A stretch of DNA of 64,000 bases from Arsenicibacter rosenii (GTDB lineage: Bacteria > Bacteroidota > Bacteroidia > Cytophagales > Spirosomataceae): assembly GCF_001870735.1 (NCBI RefSeq), contig NZ_MORL01000016.1, positions 52,061-116,060 on the forward strand. Reading direction: 5' to 3'. This document shows, piece by piece, positions 26,517 through 34,885 of the stretch. The translations under genes and the position numbers were made by a program. The notes below the pieces were generated by a model, which did no database searches, was not told where the DNA came from, and was given only the letters and a program-made list of their open reading frames with translations. How positions within the stretch are numbered: the first letter of the stretch is position 1; each line of letters opens with the position of its first letter.

Positions 26517-27227
26517 ATGAGCATCTTACGTGTCGACAATCTAACAAAATCGTACCAAAGCGGAGGCCAGACGCTGACGGTCTTACATAGTGTCAGTTTT
26601 GCACTCGAAGCGGGCGACACCTTTTCCATCGTCGGGCCATCGGGCAGCGGCAAAACCACATTACTCGGTCTTTGTGCCGGGCTTGACCGGGCCACCTCGG
26701 GCAGCGTTTACCTCAACGGCGTTCAGCTCGACAACCTGAGCGAAGATCAGCGGGCCGCGGTCCGGAATCAGTATGTGGGCTTTATTTTCCAGAACTTTCA
26801 GTTGCTGCCTACCTTAACGGCACTCGAAAACGTAATGGTTCCGATGGAACTCAGCGGGCTGGGTCGTCAGAACGGCCGCAGCATCGAGCAAACAGCCCGC
26901 GAGCTGCTGGAACGCGTCGGCCTCGGCAAACGCGGCCACCACTACCCGACCCAGCTCTCGGGCGGCGAACAACAACGGGTCTCCCTGGCCCGGGCCTTCG
27001 CTAACCGCCCTAAAATCCTCTTTGCCGACGAGCCGACGGGCAATCTCGACACCGACACCAGCGCCACCGTTGTGGACCTGCTGTTTGAACTCAACCGCGA
27101 AGCCGGCACCACGCTCGTCCTCGTCACTCACGACCTCGACCTCGCCGCCCGCACCCAACGCGTCATCCGGATCAAGGGGGGACATGCAACCGGAGATACA
27201 AATACTATTGCGCGATTGAGTGATTGA
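26517..27227 (+). CDS. ABC transporter ATP-binding protein, YbbA/LolD type
   Basis: A 236-residue ATPase: Walker [11 protein letters not shown]-loop in [19 protein letters not shown], signature [15 protein letters not shown], Walker [13 protein letters not shown] and H-loop [10 protein letters not shown]. This is the MacB/LolD/YbbA subfamily, whose permease is an FtsX-like protein. That permease follows after a 61-bp repeat spacer. The system is likely to act on lipids or lipoproteins at the envelope, but its substrate is unknown. Confidence 0.95.
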   Translation: MSILRVDNLTKSYQSGGQTLTVLHSVSFALEAGDTFSIVGPSGSGKTTLLGLCAGLDRATSGSVYLNGVQLDNLSEDQRAAVRNQYVGFIFQNFQLLPTLTALENVMVPMELSGLGRQNGRSIEQTARELLERVGLGKRGHHYPTQLSGGEQQRVSLARAFANRPKILFADEPTGNLDTDTSATVVDLLFELNREAGTTLVLVTHDLDLAARTQRVIRIKGGHATGDTNTIARLSD

Positions 27228-27288
27228 GCGATTGCGTGTGTTCACGACCTCTGCTCCGCTCAATCACTCTTTCACTCAATCACTCATT
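27212..27288. repeat. GAGTGATTGAGTG simple-repeat spacer, inverted arms
   Basis: The left arm GATTGAGTGATTGAGCGATT and the right arm CAATCACTCTTTCACTCAAT plus CACTCATT are complementary in large part. The left arm lies within the end of the ATPase gene. The same simple sequence fills 36370-36447. Confidence 0.75.
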
Positions 27289-29832
27289 ATGAATATCTCA
27301 TGGCTTTTTCGGATGGCGTGGCGGGATAGCCGCCGGAGTCGTCACCGGTTATTTTTATTTATGTCGGCCATTGTGCTAGGGATTGCGGCGCTGGTCGCCA
27401 TCAATTCATTCAGCCACAACCTCGCCCGAAGCATCGACGATCAGGCCCGCGAACTGCTGGGGTCCGATTTGTCGCTATCTGCCAGCAAACCGGTTTCGTC
27501 GACGCTGCTGAATAAGGTCGGCAGCGAACGCAGCACGGAGATATCATTTGCGTCGATGGTGTTGTTTCCCCGCACCGGAGGCGTCCGGCTCGCGCAGGTC
27601 AAAGGGCTGGAGGGCGGGTTCCCGTACTACGGCGTCTGGGAATCTGAACCGGCCAACGCGCCCGACCTCTTCCGGCAAGGAATGACCAAAGGCCAGCGCA
27701 TTGCCCTGGTCGACGATGCGCTGCTGATCCAGTTCGGGGCCAAACCCGGCGACTCGGTCCGCGTCGGTAACCTGTCGTTTCTGGTAGTTGGCCGCGTCCT
27801 GAAAACGCCCGGCCAGTCGGCAGTCGCCACCACCGTAGCACCGACCGTCTTTATTCCGGCCCTGCTCCTGCCCCAAACCGGCCTGCTCCAGAAAGGCAGC
27901 CGTGTCTCGTACCGGTTTCATTACCGCTTCCCCGACACGACTAATGTCGAACGGCTGGTTAAACGGTTTGAACCGGTTCTCGACAAGCAAGGTATTAACT
28001 ACGACACCGTTGCCGAACGCAAACGGCAGACCGGCCGGGCCTTTGAAGACCTCGGTGAGTTCCTGAATCTGGTGGCATTTGTGGCGCTTCTGCTTGGGTG
28101 TGTGGGCGTAGCGAGCGCCGTTCACCTGTATGCCAAAGAAAAAATTGCGTCGGTAGCTATTCTGCGCTGTCTGGGCACCAGCGGCTGGCAGGCCTTCCTG
28201 ATCTACCTCATTCAGACCTCGCTGATGGGTTTGTTCGGAGCCATACTGGGATCGGCGCTGGGGTCGCTGGTACAGCTCGTTCTGCCCGACGTATTCGGCA
28301 GCTTCCTGCCCGTCACCGTCGATACGTCCCTGTCGTGGGTAGCCATTGGTCAGGGCGTCGGCACCGGTCTACTGGTGGCCGTCCTGTTTGCGTTGCTGCC
28401 GTTGCTGAGCATCCGTACCGTTTCGCCGCTGCTGACCCTGCGGGCCGGTTACGACGAGAGCGCGGATCAATCAGGCCGCGACCCGCTGCGGTGGGGCGTC
28501 TATATCCTGATTCTGCTGTTCATTTTCGGGTTTTCCTTTTTACAAACCATGAGCTGGAAAACGGCCCTTGGCTTCACCGTCGGCCTGCTCGTTGCTTTTG
28601 GTATCCTGACGGGTATGGGGCAGTTGCTGATGTGGGCCGTCAAACGCTTTTTCCCCGTTTCGTGGAGTTTTGTATGGCGCCAAAGCCTGGCCAGTCTGTA
28701 CCGGCCCAACAACCAGACCCTGATTCTGATTATTTCCATCGGCCTGGGCGCCTTTCTGATCAGTACGTTATACCTGACCCAGAACCTGCTGCTGAGCCGT
28801 GTGGCGTTTTCTGCCAATGGCGGCGAAGGCAGCGTCCGGCCCAATATGGTCTTGTTCGACATTCAGAACGAGCAGAAAAACGGGGTCTTGCAACTGGTGA
28901 AACAACATAACCTGCCGGTGGTGCAGTCGGTGCCGGTGGTAACGATGCGGCTGGCCGACATCAATGGCCGGTCGGTAGAGGCGATCCGGCAGGATACGGC
29001 GTCTAAAATTCCGGAATCGGCCCTGACCCGCGAGTACCGCGTTACCTACCGTGATTCGCTGATCGACTCCGAAAAACTGATGACGGGTAAAGCGCCTTCG
29101 CTGCAGGACGGTATTCCGCATATTTCGGTGGAGAAAGACTATTTCGCCCGGCTGAAGCTCAAATTAGGTGATACACTCACATTCAACGTGCAGGGGGCTC
29201 CGATTCAGACCATCGTCAGCGGTACCCGTCAGATCGACTGGAACCGGGTGCAGACCAATTTCCTTGTGCTCTTTCCGGCGGGTGTGCTTGAGCAGGCTCC
29301 GCAGTTTCATGTGCTGATGACCCGCGTGGCCGACAACAAACAATCGGCGGCTTTCCAGCGGGATCTGGTCCGGCTCTACCCCAACGTATCCGCTATTGAT
29401 CTGGGGCTGATTCTGAAAACAGTTGACGAACTGCTCGACAAAGTGTCGTTTGTGATCCGGTTTATGGCCCTGTTCTGCATTTTCACCGGCTTACTGGTGC
29501 TGGGCAGTTCAGTGGTGATCAGCCGGTATCAGCGGATCAAAGAAAGCGTATTGCTCCGGACGCTCGGGGCCAGCCGCCGCCAGATCCTGAACATTACGGC
29601 TATCGAATACCTGTTTCTGGGCGTTCTGGCAGCGTTGTCAGGCATCTTGTTGTCAGTCTTTGGTAGCTGGGCCTTAGCGTATTTTGTCTTCGAATCGCCG
29701 TTCCGCCCCGATGTGGTGCCGCTGCTGCTGATTATCCTGATCATCAGCGTACTAACTACCCTCATTGGTCTGCTCAACAGCCGCGATGTGGTGGTACGCC
29801 CGCCGCTGGAAGTGCTGCGGGCAGAGGGGTAA
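27289..29832 (+). CDS. FtsX-like ABC permease, YbbP type
   Basis: I chose the ATG at 27289 (MNISWLFRMAWRDSRRSRHR), giving 847 residues; the upstream in-frame start is inside the repeat spacer. The build is that of YbbP: an N-terminal helix, a large periplasmic domain, helices at about 265-390 (LVAFVALLLGCVGVASAVHL, LIYLIQTSLMGLFGAILGSA), further helices in the middle (ILILLFIFGFSFL), a second periplasmic domain, and a C-terminal FtsX domain (VSFVIRFMALFCIFTGLLVL, LRTLGASRRQIL). With the preceding ATPase it forms an envelope ABC system. Confidence 0.93.
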   Translation: MNISWLFRMAWRDSRRSRHRLFLFMSAIVLGIAALVAINSFSHNLARSIDDQARELLGSDLSLSASKPVSSTLLNKVGSERSTEISFASMVLFPRTGGVRLAQVKGLEGGFPYYGVWESEPANAPDLFRQGMTKGQRIALVDDALLIQFGAKPGDSVRVGNLSFLVVGRVLKTPGQSAVATTVAPTVFIPALLLPQTGLLQKGSRVSYRFHYRFPDTTNVERLVKRFEPVLDKQGINYDTVAERKRQTGRAFEDLGEFLNLVAFVALLLGCVGVASAVHLYAKEKIASVAILRCLGTSGWQAFLIYLIQTSLMGLFGAILGSALGSLVQLVLPDVFGSFLPVTVDTSLSWVAIGQGVGTGLLVAVLFALLPLLSIRTVSPLLTLRAGYDESADQSGRDPLRWGVYILILLFIFGFSFLQTMSWKTALGFTVGLLVAFGILTGMGQLLMWAVKRFFPVSWSFVWRQSLASLYRPNNQTLILIISIGLGAFLISTLYLTQNLLLSRVAFSANGGEGSVRPNMVLFDIQNEQKNGVLQLVKQHNLPVVQSVPVVTMRLADINGRSVEAIRQDTASKIPESALTREYRVTYRDSLIDSEKLMTGKAPSLQDGIPHISVEKDYFARLKLKLGDTLTFNVQGAPIQTIVSGTRQIDWNRVQTNFLVLFPAGVLEQAPQFHVLMTRVADNKQSAAFQRDLVRLYPNVSAIDLGLILKTVDELLDKVSFVIRFMALFCIFTGLLVLGSSVVISRYQRIKESVLLRTLGASRRQILNITAIEYLFLGVLAALSGILLSVFGSWALAYFVFESPFRPDVVPLLLIILIISVLTTLIGLLNSRDVVVRPPLEVLRAEG

Positions 29833-29839
29833 AGCAAGA

Positions 29840-30302
29840 CTATTTGCCGAGTTCCTGTCGTATGTTTTTCACGAAAGCGACAGGAACTTCGGCAATAGCA
29901 GCAATCTGGCTATCTGATACAGTCATCGTTAAAATCAGATTTTTTACAATGCTCGTTTTTGCTGTTTCTAAACCCTGCTCTATACCTTTTTGCAAGCCTT
30001 CTTTTCTCGCCCGGTCAATAATCATTTCCTGAATTCCCATAGTTGCTGACTTATCACTTAAACCTGCTATTGACTCTTAAAATTTAACACTATAGGCTGG
30101 ATCGGCAAACCGAACATAATACGGCAAAAACGTCAACAAATCGCTGACTTTTTTGCGGGGCAACTGTCGGGAAAGTAGCCGGCGGGCTAGTGAAAACTTT
30201 AAAGCATACAGGTTTTCATCATCCAGCTGCTTTTTCTGTATCGCGAGCAAGGCCGTCAGAACAACAATAGCAAACGGATTTTCATTTTCATTCAACTGAA
30301 AT
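29840..30302 (-). pseudogene. Remnant of an Rpn/PD-(D/E)XK transposase-like gene
   Basis: Two minus-strand frames are really one. The first reads FQLNENENPFAIVVLTALLA to ..YYVRFADPAYSVKF, then an in-frame TAA, then ESIAGLSDKSATMGIQEMII and the typical coiled tail KEGLQKGIEQGLETAK up to the stop at 29840. The pattern (LARRLLSRQLPRKKV, MGIQEMIIDRAR, EGLQKGIEQGLE) is that of Rpn-family recombination-promoting nucleases. The N-terminal nuclease part is missing, cut at the 3' end of the PLP-enzyme gene. Both the truncation and the nonsense codon make it inactive. Confidence 0.75.
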
Positions 30303-31484
30303 TCAGACCATCTCCAGTGCCTGCGCCAGATCAGCAATCAGCACGGCGGGGTCTTCCAGGCCAATATATAGCCGGACTTTATTGAAATTGTCGGGGTTGG
30401 CGTTCGGCGTGTCGGTGGTTCGGGAGAATGACACACTCGCCGGAAATACCAGCGATTCATGCCCGCCCCACGATACGCCCAGCAGGAACCGCTGCAAGGC
30501 ATCGGCAAACGCATCAACGCGGTCTATCTGACCGGTATTCAGCGCGATGGTCAGCAATCCGCCACAGGCTTTCATCTGGCGTTTAGCCAGTTCATACTGC
30601 GGGTGCAGCTTCGAGAACGGGAAATAGACATGCTTTACTTTCGGGTGATTTTCCAGAAAGGCCAGCACCTGCAAAGCACTCTGACTGCTTCGTTCCAGCC
30701 GCAGTTCAAGCGTCCTGAGGCCACGGATCATCAGCCACGCATTCTGCGGCGAAATGATGCCGCCGAAAGTCATGTATTCCGCATGAAAAATCTTCTTCAT
30801 CATGGCATTTGTCCCGCAGATCACACCGGCAATCAGGTCGGAATGCCCGCCGATGTATTTCGATGCAGAATGCAGGCTCAGGTCGATGCCCAGTGCGATA
30901 GGCTGCTGATACAGCGGCGTTGAGTAACTGTTATCAATCATCGTCACGATCTCCTGACCAGCTTCTTTCCGCGCTTTTGCGATGGCAGCTACCGCCGCCA
31001 GATCCTGCAACTCAAACGTAAAGGAGTTCGGTGATTCGAGGTAAATAATCCGCGTGTTCGGCTGAATGGCGTTTTCGAAGTTTGCCGGATCGGTACCGTC
31101 GACAAAAGTGGTCGTCACCCCGAAGCGGGGCAACCAGTCAGTCATGAGCCGGTAGGTCCACGAATACGGTTTACTCACCGAAACGATGTGATCGCCCTGC
31201 TGTACGTTGGCCAGAATGGCGGTCGACATGGCCGTGCTGCCGCTCGACACCACCAGCGCATCCTCCGCACCTTCGAGAGCGGCCAGCTTTTTCCGCAGAA
31301 TCTCAACGGTCGGGTTGTTGCCGCGGGTATAAAAATGCTTTTCGTACTCGTAATGCATGTCGTTGCGCATCGCATCGACACTCGGGAACGTAAAGTTGGA
31401 AGACTGGATAATTGGCGGTGCGATGGCGTTGAAGTAATTCCCGCGCTCTTCGCCTAATTCGTTCAGGATGTATGAAAGGTCCAT
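30303..31484 (-). CDS. Cys/Met metabolism PLP-dependent enzyme
   Basis: A 393-residue fold-type I PLP enzyme of the cystathionine gamma-synthase / beta-lyase family. It shows YTRGNNPTVEILRKKLAALE, the substrate/PLP site VVSSGSTAMSTAILAN, the PLP-ring aspartate in MIDNSYSTPLYQQP, the lysine in HSASKYIGGHSDLIAG, and the C-terminal SWGGHESLVFP. The length is usual for the family. The exact reaction (lyase, synthase or methionine gamma-lyase) cannot be settled from sequence alone. A short broken nuclease remnant follows its stop codon. Confidence 0.93.
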   Translation of the reverse strand: MDLSYILNELGEERGNYFNAIAPPIIQSSNFTFPSVDAMRNDMHYEYEKHFYTRGNNPTVEILRKKLAALEGAEDALVVSSGSTAMSTAILANVQQGDHIVSVSKPYSWTYRLMTDWLPRFGVTTTFVDGTDPANFENAIQPNTRIIYLESPNSFTFELQDLAAVAAIAKARKEAGQEIVTMIDNSYSTPLYQQPIALGIDLSLHSASKYIGGHSDLIAGVICGTNAMMKKIFHAEYMTFGGIISPQNAWLMIRGLRTLELRLERSSQSALQVLAFLENHPKVKHVYFPFSKLHPQYELAKRQMKACGGLLTIALNTGQIDRVDAFADALQRFLLGVSWGGHESLVFPASVSFSRTTDTPNANPDNFNKVRLYIGLEDPAVLIADLAQALEMV

Positions 31485-31489
31485 AAAGG

Positions 31490-31535
31490 TATGTATGATT
31501 TACGAGGTACGTATTACGATGTACGATTTACAAGG
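31490..31535. repeat. TTACGA-type simple repeat upstream of the PLP-enzyme gene
   Basis: GATTTACGAGGTACGTATTA is followed by CGATGTACGATTTACAAGG, a run of degenerate TACGATTTACGA units. A similar run lies at 6084-6117, upstream of the first susC, and a shorter one near 7240. Confidence 0.65.
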
Positions 31536-31578
31536 TAAACCAACAGAGCTTTGAAAAAGTAATAACCTGTTAATCAAG

Positions 31579-32901
31579 CTAAAATATTCGCTTTAGCAGA
31601 TAATACAGCGGCCAGCCGCTTAGAAACAGCCCCCAGCCCACGGCAGCCGTCAACGGATCACTGATCACTACGTTGACCGACACGACTACCAGGAACAGGA
31701 TAAACAGTAATGGAATAACGGGATAGGCCCAAACTTTATAGCCCGTGTGCGGATCATTGCCCGCCACCCGCCGGCGGAAAATAAACAGGGTTGCCGCCGC
31801 ACTGGCCAGGGCAATGCTGTCAATCGACATCACATAATTCACGATTTTCTCGAACGTGCCGAGGAAGAAAAGCGAAATGAGCATGATCGCCAGCAAGAAT
31901 GTCAGCGCGAATTCCTGCGTCTGGGTCCGGGCATTAACCCGCTTAAAGGCCGGTGGCAGAATCCCGTCGTCGGCCATCGCGTAGTAGACCCGTGGCAACG
32001 ACAACAAGCTGGCATTGAGGTAGCCCAGCACCGACGTAAAGATGGCAACAGACGCCAGTTTTCCGCCCCATTCGCCAAACATCGCCCGCGCCAGATCGGC
32101 AGCAACCAGTTTACTGTTGGTTAGTCCGGTAAAGCCAAGCTGGTGATAATAGGCGTAGTTTAGTCCCAGATACAGGGCCATGATCAACAGCATACCACCG
32201 ATAATGCCCCGTGGCGTATTCCGGACCGGATCTTTAATGTCGGCCCCGAAATTGAGCACCTGCTGATAGCCGCCATAGGTGTAAAACACCGCAATCAGGC
32301 TCGCAAAAAAGCGCCATGCGGCCCCATGCGCTTCCGGTATGGCAGAGCCTGGTCCGGCTTCCGTTAACGTAGTCTCACCGGCTCCCGACATAAAAATGCC
32401 CAGGCAAAGCACCAGCATCAGCCCGACTTTCAGACTGCTCAGGATATTCTGGGTACGGGCACCGGAACGAATGCCCAGCATATTGACCACGTAAAAGAAG
32501 AGCACCATACCGATGGCGGTCATGTTGATACCCAGCCGGGTATGGAGGTCTTCCGGCAAAAACGGATTCACGTATTCGGCGCCAATCAGGGCCACACCTA
32601 CATTACCGGCCCCGTAGGTGAGCACGATCACCCAGTTCAGCATAAAGGCAAAAACCGGATGAAAAGCGGTCGAAATGAGTTTGTAGAAACCGCCGGGAAA
32701 GTGATAACGGGCCCCGATTTCGGCGTAGGTAAGCGCCCCGCACAGGCTGACAAGGCCACCGGCCATCCATGCTGCAAAAAAAATCGTGGGCGAACCGGCC
32801 GATTCCGCTACAATGGCAGGCGTCCGGAAAATACCAATACCGATGACCAGACTGACAACAATCATCATCAGGTCAAATACCGAGAGCTTAGGTTGAATCA
32901 T
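31579..32901 (-). CDS. APC-superfamily amino-acid permease
   Basis: A 440-residue integral membrane protein with about 12 hydrophobic helices. The first helix pair has the APC signature (VIGIGIFRTPAIVAESAGS, ..GALTYAEIGARYHFPGGFYK). Later conserved parts include FASLIAVFYTYGGYQQVLNF and NTPRGIIGGMLLIMALY. The family imports or exchanges amino acids. The specific substrate is unknown. It lies 94 bp upstream of the PLP-enzyme gene on the same strand, so it may supply that enzyme with substrate. Confidence 0.93.
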   Translation of the reverse strand: MIQPKLSVFDLMMIVVSLVIGIGIFRTPAIVAESAGSPTIFFAAWMAGGLVSLCGALTYAEIGARYHFPGGFYKLISTAFHPVFAFMLNWVIVLTYGAGNVGVALIGAEYVNPFLPEDLHTRLGINMTAIGMVLFFYVVNMLGIRSGARTQNILSSLKVGLMLVLCLGIFMSGAGETTLTEAGPGSAIPEAHGAAWRFFASLIAVFYTYGGYQQVLNFGADIKDPVRNTPRGIIGGMLLIMALYLGLNYAYYHQLGFTGLTNSKLVAADLARAMFGEWGGKLASVAIFTSVLGYLNASLLSLPRVYYAMADDGILPPAFKRVNARTQTQEFALTFLLAIMLISLFFLGTFEKIVNYVMSIDSIALASAAATLFIFRRRVAGNDPHTGYKVWAYPVIPLLFILFLVVVSVNVVISDPLTAAVGWGLFLSGWPLYYLLKRIF

Positions 32902-33258
32902 GATAACTCAAATAAACAACACGCTAAACGTTTTTGCTACTCCCCTGCCGAATTAGCCCCGATTTGTCCGTCCGCTAATGGTCATGGCGTTGTCCGAAAG
33001 CGGACAGAAGCCACCCAAAAACCAAGACAAACGCCTGACTATCAGCCATAAAAACACTTTGGCACTGTGCTTGAACAGAGTAGAGAACGGTGCTGAAGTC
33101 AAGTTGCAGAAGCGGCGAAAACGCTGACTCCGAAACAAGCTCCCCTTCGCCTGACCTGTTTGGTCCTGATTCTTCGCCCAACATGGTTTAACGTATGGTA
33201 ACTTATATTACATGCAGGTATCGCTAAATTGCCGTTATACGATCAAATATACCTTATT
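32902..33258. other. Intergenic region between divergent genes, no recognised gene
   Basis: About 357 bp between the APC permease (minus) and the ABC ATPase (plus). Short frames on both strands look non-coding. Promoters for both genes must lie here, but I could not assign them with confidence. Confidence 0.5.
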
Positions 33259-33942
33259 ATGATTTCGCTTAAAAATATCTCCAAATACTATCCTGCCGGC
33301 TTCGGACGGGTATACGTGCTGCGCAATATCAGCCTCGACATTGCTGAAGGTGAGTTTGTTAGCATCATGGGTCCGTCCGGTTCCGGTAAGTCGACACTGC
33401 TCCATATCCTGGGTCTGCTCGAAGAACCGTCTGAAGGCGAATACCTGTTTCTGGATACGCCGGTCCAGAAACTGTCCGAAAAACGCCGGACGGATCTGCA
33501 CCGCAACCACATTGGTTTCGTCTTTCAGGCCTATCACCTGATCGACGAACTGACCGTATACGAAAACATCGAAACGCCGCTGCTCTACAAAGGCATGTCC
33601 TCTTCGGAGCGTAAAAGCCGCGTGGCCGATCTGCTCGACCGTTTTAATATCGTAGGTAAAAAAGATCTTTTCCCGAATCAGTTGTCGGGCGGTCAGCAGC
33701 AGTTGGTGGGCATTGCCCGGGCAGTAGCCGCACGGCCACGGGTTATTTTCGCCGATGAGCCCACCGGCAACCTGCACTCCGACCAGGCAAAAGAGATCAT
33801 GGAACTGTTCAAAAAACTGAACCAGGAAGATGGGGTAACCATCGTACAGGTGACCCACTCCGACGTGAATGCGGCCTATGGCAACCGGATCCTGAACCTC
33901 AAGGACGGCTGGCTCGAATCAACGCCCGTCCCGACGCTGTAA
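33259..33942 (+). CDS. ABC transporter ATP-binding protein (MacB/LolD type)
   Basis: I chose the ATG at 33259 (MISLKNISKYYPAGFGRVYV), giving 227 residues; the frame extends 10 codons upstream. Motifs: Walker A GPSGSGKST, Q-loop FVFQAYHLIDELTVYENIE, signature LSGGQQQLVGIARAV, Walker [14 protein letters not shown] and H-loop IVQVTHSDVNA. No permease lies next to it. A TolC gene and a MacA-like gene follow after a convergent aminotransferase gene, so it could power that efflux system together with a permease encoded elsewhere. Confidence 0.93.
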   Translation: MISLKNISKYYPAGFGRVYVLRNISLDIAEGEFVSIMGPSGSGKSTLLHILGLLEEPSEGEYLFLDTPVQKLSEKRRTDLHRNHIGFVFQAYHLIDELTVYENIETPLLYKGMSSSERKSRVADLLDRFNIVGKKDLFPNQLSGGQQQLVGIARAVAARPRVIFADEPTGNLHSDQAKEIMELFKKLNQEDGVTIVQVTHSDVNAAYGNRILNLKDGWLESTPVPTL

Positions 33943-33954
33943 AACGGCTCTGCC

Positions 33955-34009
33955 GACAGGATTACAGGATGTTCCGGATAAAAAAGACAACCAACCCTGT
34001 AATCCTGTC
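33955..34009. terminator. Perfect 14-bp inverted repeat between convergent genes
   Basis: GACAGGATTACAGG (33955-33968) and CCTGTAATCCTGTC (33996-34009) are exact inverted repeats around a 27-bp loop. It sits between two convergent genes and overlaps the last bases of the aminotransferase gene, so it can end both transcripts. The sequence is of a repeat type I recall as common in Bacteroidota intergenic regions. Confidence 0.8.
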
Positions 34010-34802
34010 AAACGACAATACCGGCGCGGGTGAGCAGCGGCATGATGTCGGGAGCAGTGCCTTTGTAAAGCTGAATGCCGGCCACGTTGGCACAGAAGAT
34101 CACATCGGCATCTTGCAGGACATCCGGCAGAAACAGGCCTTCCAGAACCGGCATTCCGCTACGCAGCAGTTGCCGCCGGATTATGCCGTTGATACAGCCC
34201 GATTGCAGCGACGGCGTGTACCAGGTTCCGTTTTTACCCCAGAACAGGTTCGACGCCACGCACTCAGCCAGGTGACCGGCGGTATCCAGCAAAACAGCAT
34301 CCCCGGCCCCCTGTTGCTGCCGGTAATGACCCGCCAGCACATACGGTAAAGCGTTCAGGGTTTTGCAGGCCGAGATCGTTGAATGGCTCAGCCGGATATC
34401 CGGAAAAAGACAGAGCCGTTGCTTAACCGTCACGGCAAACGCCGCTCCCGGACGCGCCGTCAGCAGCCAGTCGGCGTCGCAGGTTGCGGGCGTATACAAC
34501 CCGCCCGGCTGCCGCCAGACCTGGAGTTTGATACGCGCCGGCTGACCCGTCAGCCGGTTTGCCCCGAGCAGTTGTAAAACGGCAGCGTACAGAGCCTCCG
34601 CTGTCATACCGGCAGGGCGGTTCAGGTGCAGTGCCTGCATCCCCTCACTGAGGCGGGCCATATGATCCGGCCAGAACCAAACGGTGTTTTGTTCGTACCG
34701 AATGGTTTCAAACAAGCCGTCTCCATATTGAAATGCCCGGTTGTGGGAGCTTGCCACAAAACCGGTTTCCGGCACTATGTCCGAATTATAGACCAAATAC
34801 AT
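34008..34802 (-). CDS. Class IV PLP aminotransferase (PabC/IlvE-like)
   Basis: A 264-residue enzyme with class IV features: SHNRAFQYGDGLFETIRYEQ near the start, the PLP lysine in STISACKTLNALPYVLAG, and the conserved glutamate in HLAECVASNLFWGKNGTWYT, followed by CINGIIRRQLL. The length and sequence fit aminodeoxychorismate lyase (folate synthesis) or a branched-chain/D-amino-acid aminotransferase. PabC is plausible but not proven. A TAATTTTG -7-like element lies 4 bp before the start codon. Confidence 0.88.
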   Translation of the reverse strand: MYLVYNSDIVPETGFVASSHNRAFQYGDGLFETIRYEQNTVWFWPDHMARLSEGMQALHLNRPAGMTAEALYAAVLQLLGANRLTGQPARIKLQVWRQPGGLYTPATCDADWLLTARPGAAFAVTVKQRLCLFPDIRLSHSTISACKTLNALPYVLAGHYRQQQGAGDAVLLDTAGHLAECVASNLFWGKNGTWYTPSLQSGCINGIIRRQLLRSGMPVLEGLFLPDVLQDADVIFCANVAGIQLYKGTAPDIMPLLTRAGIVV

Positions 34803-34806
34803 ATGC

Positions 34807-34814
34807 CAAAATTA
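34807..34814 (-). promoter_or_regulatory. TAATTTTG, Bacteroidota -7 element immediately upstream of the start
   Basis: On the minus strand TAATTTTG matches TAnnTTTG and ends 4 bases before the ATG of the aminotransferase gene. A start site at the usual distance would give a leaderless or near-leaderless mRNA. No clear -33 TTTG was seen at the right spacing. Confidence 0.45.
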
Positions 34815-34885
34815 CCGTTTATCCCAAATCGGTAGAAGCGCCAGATTTAACTTCGTAACATTGAACCATTAAACAACGCCAACGT

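Noticed and set aside
32953..33184. Short minus-strand frames in the APC/ABC intergenic region
   Set aside because: No recognisable protein features, and the two frames overlap each other.
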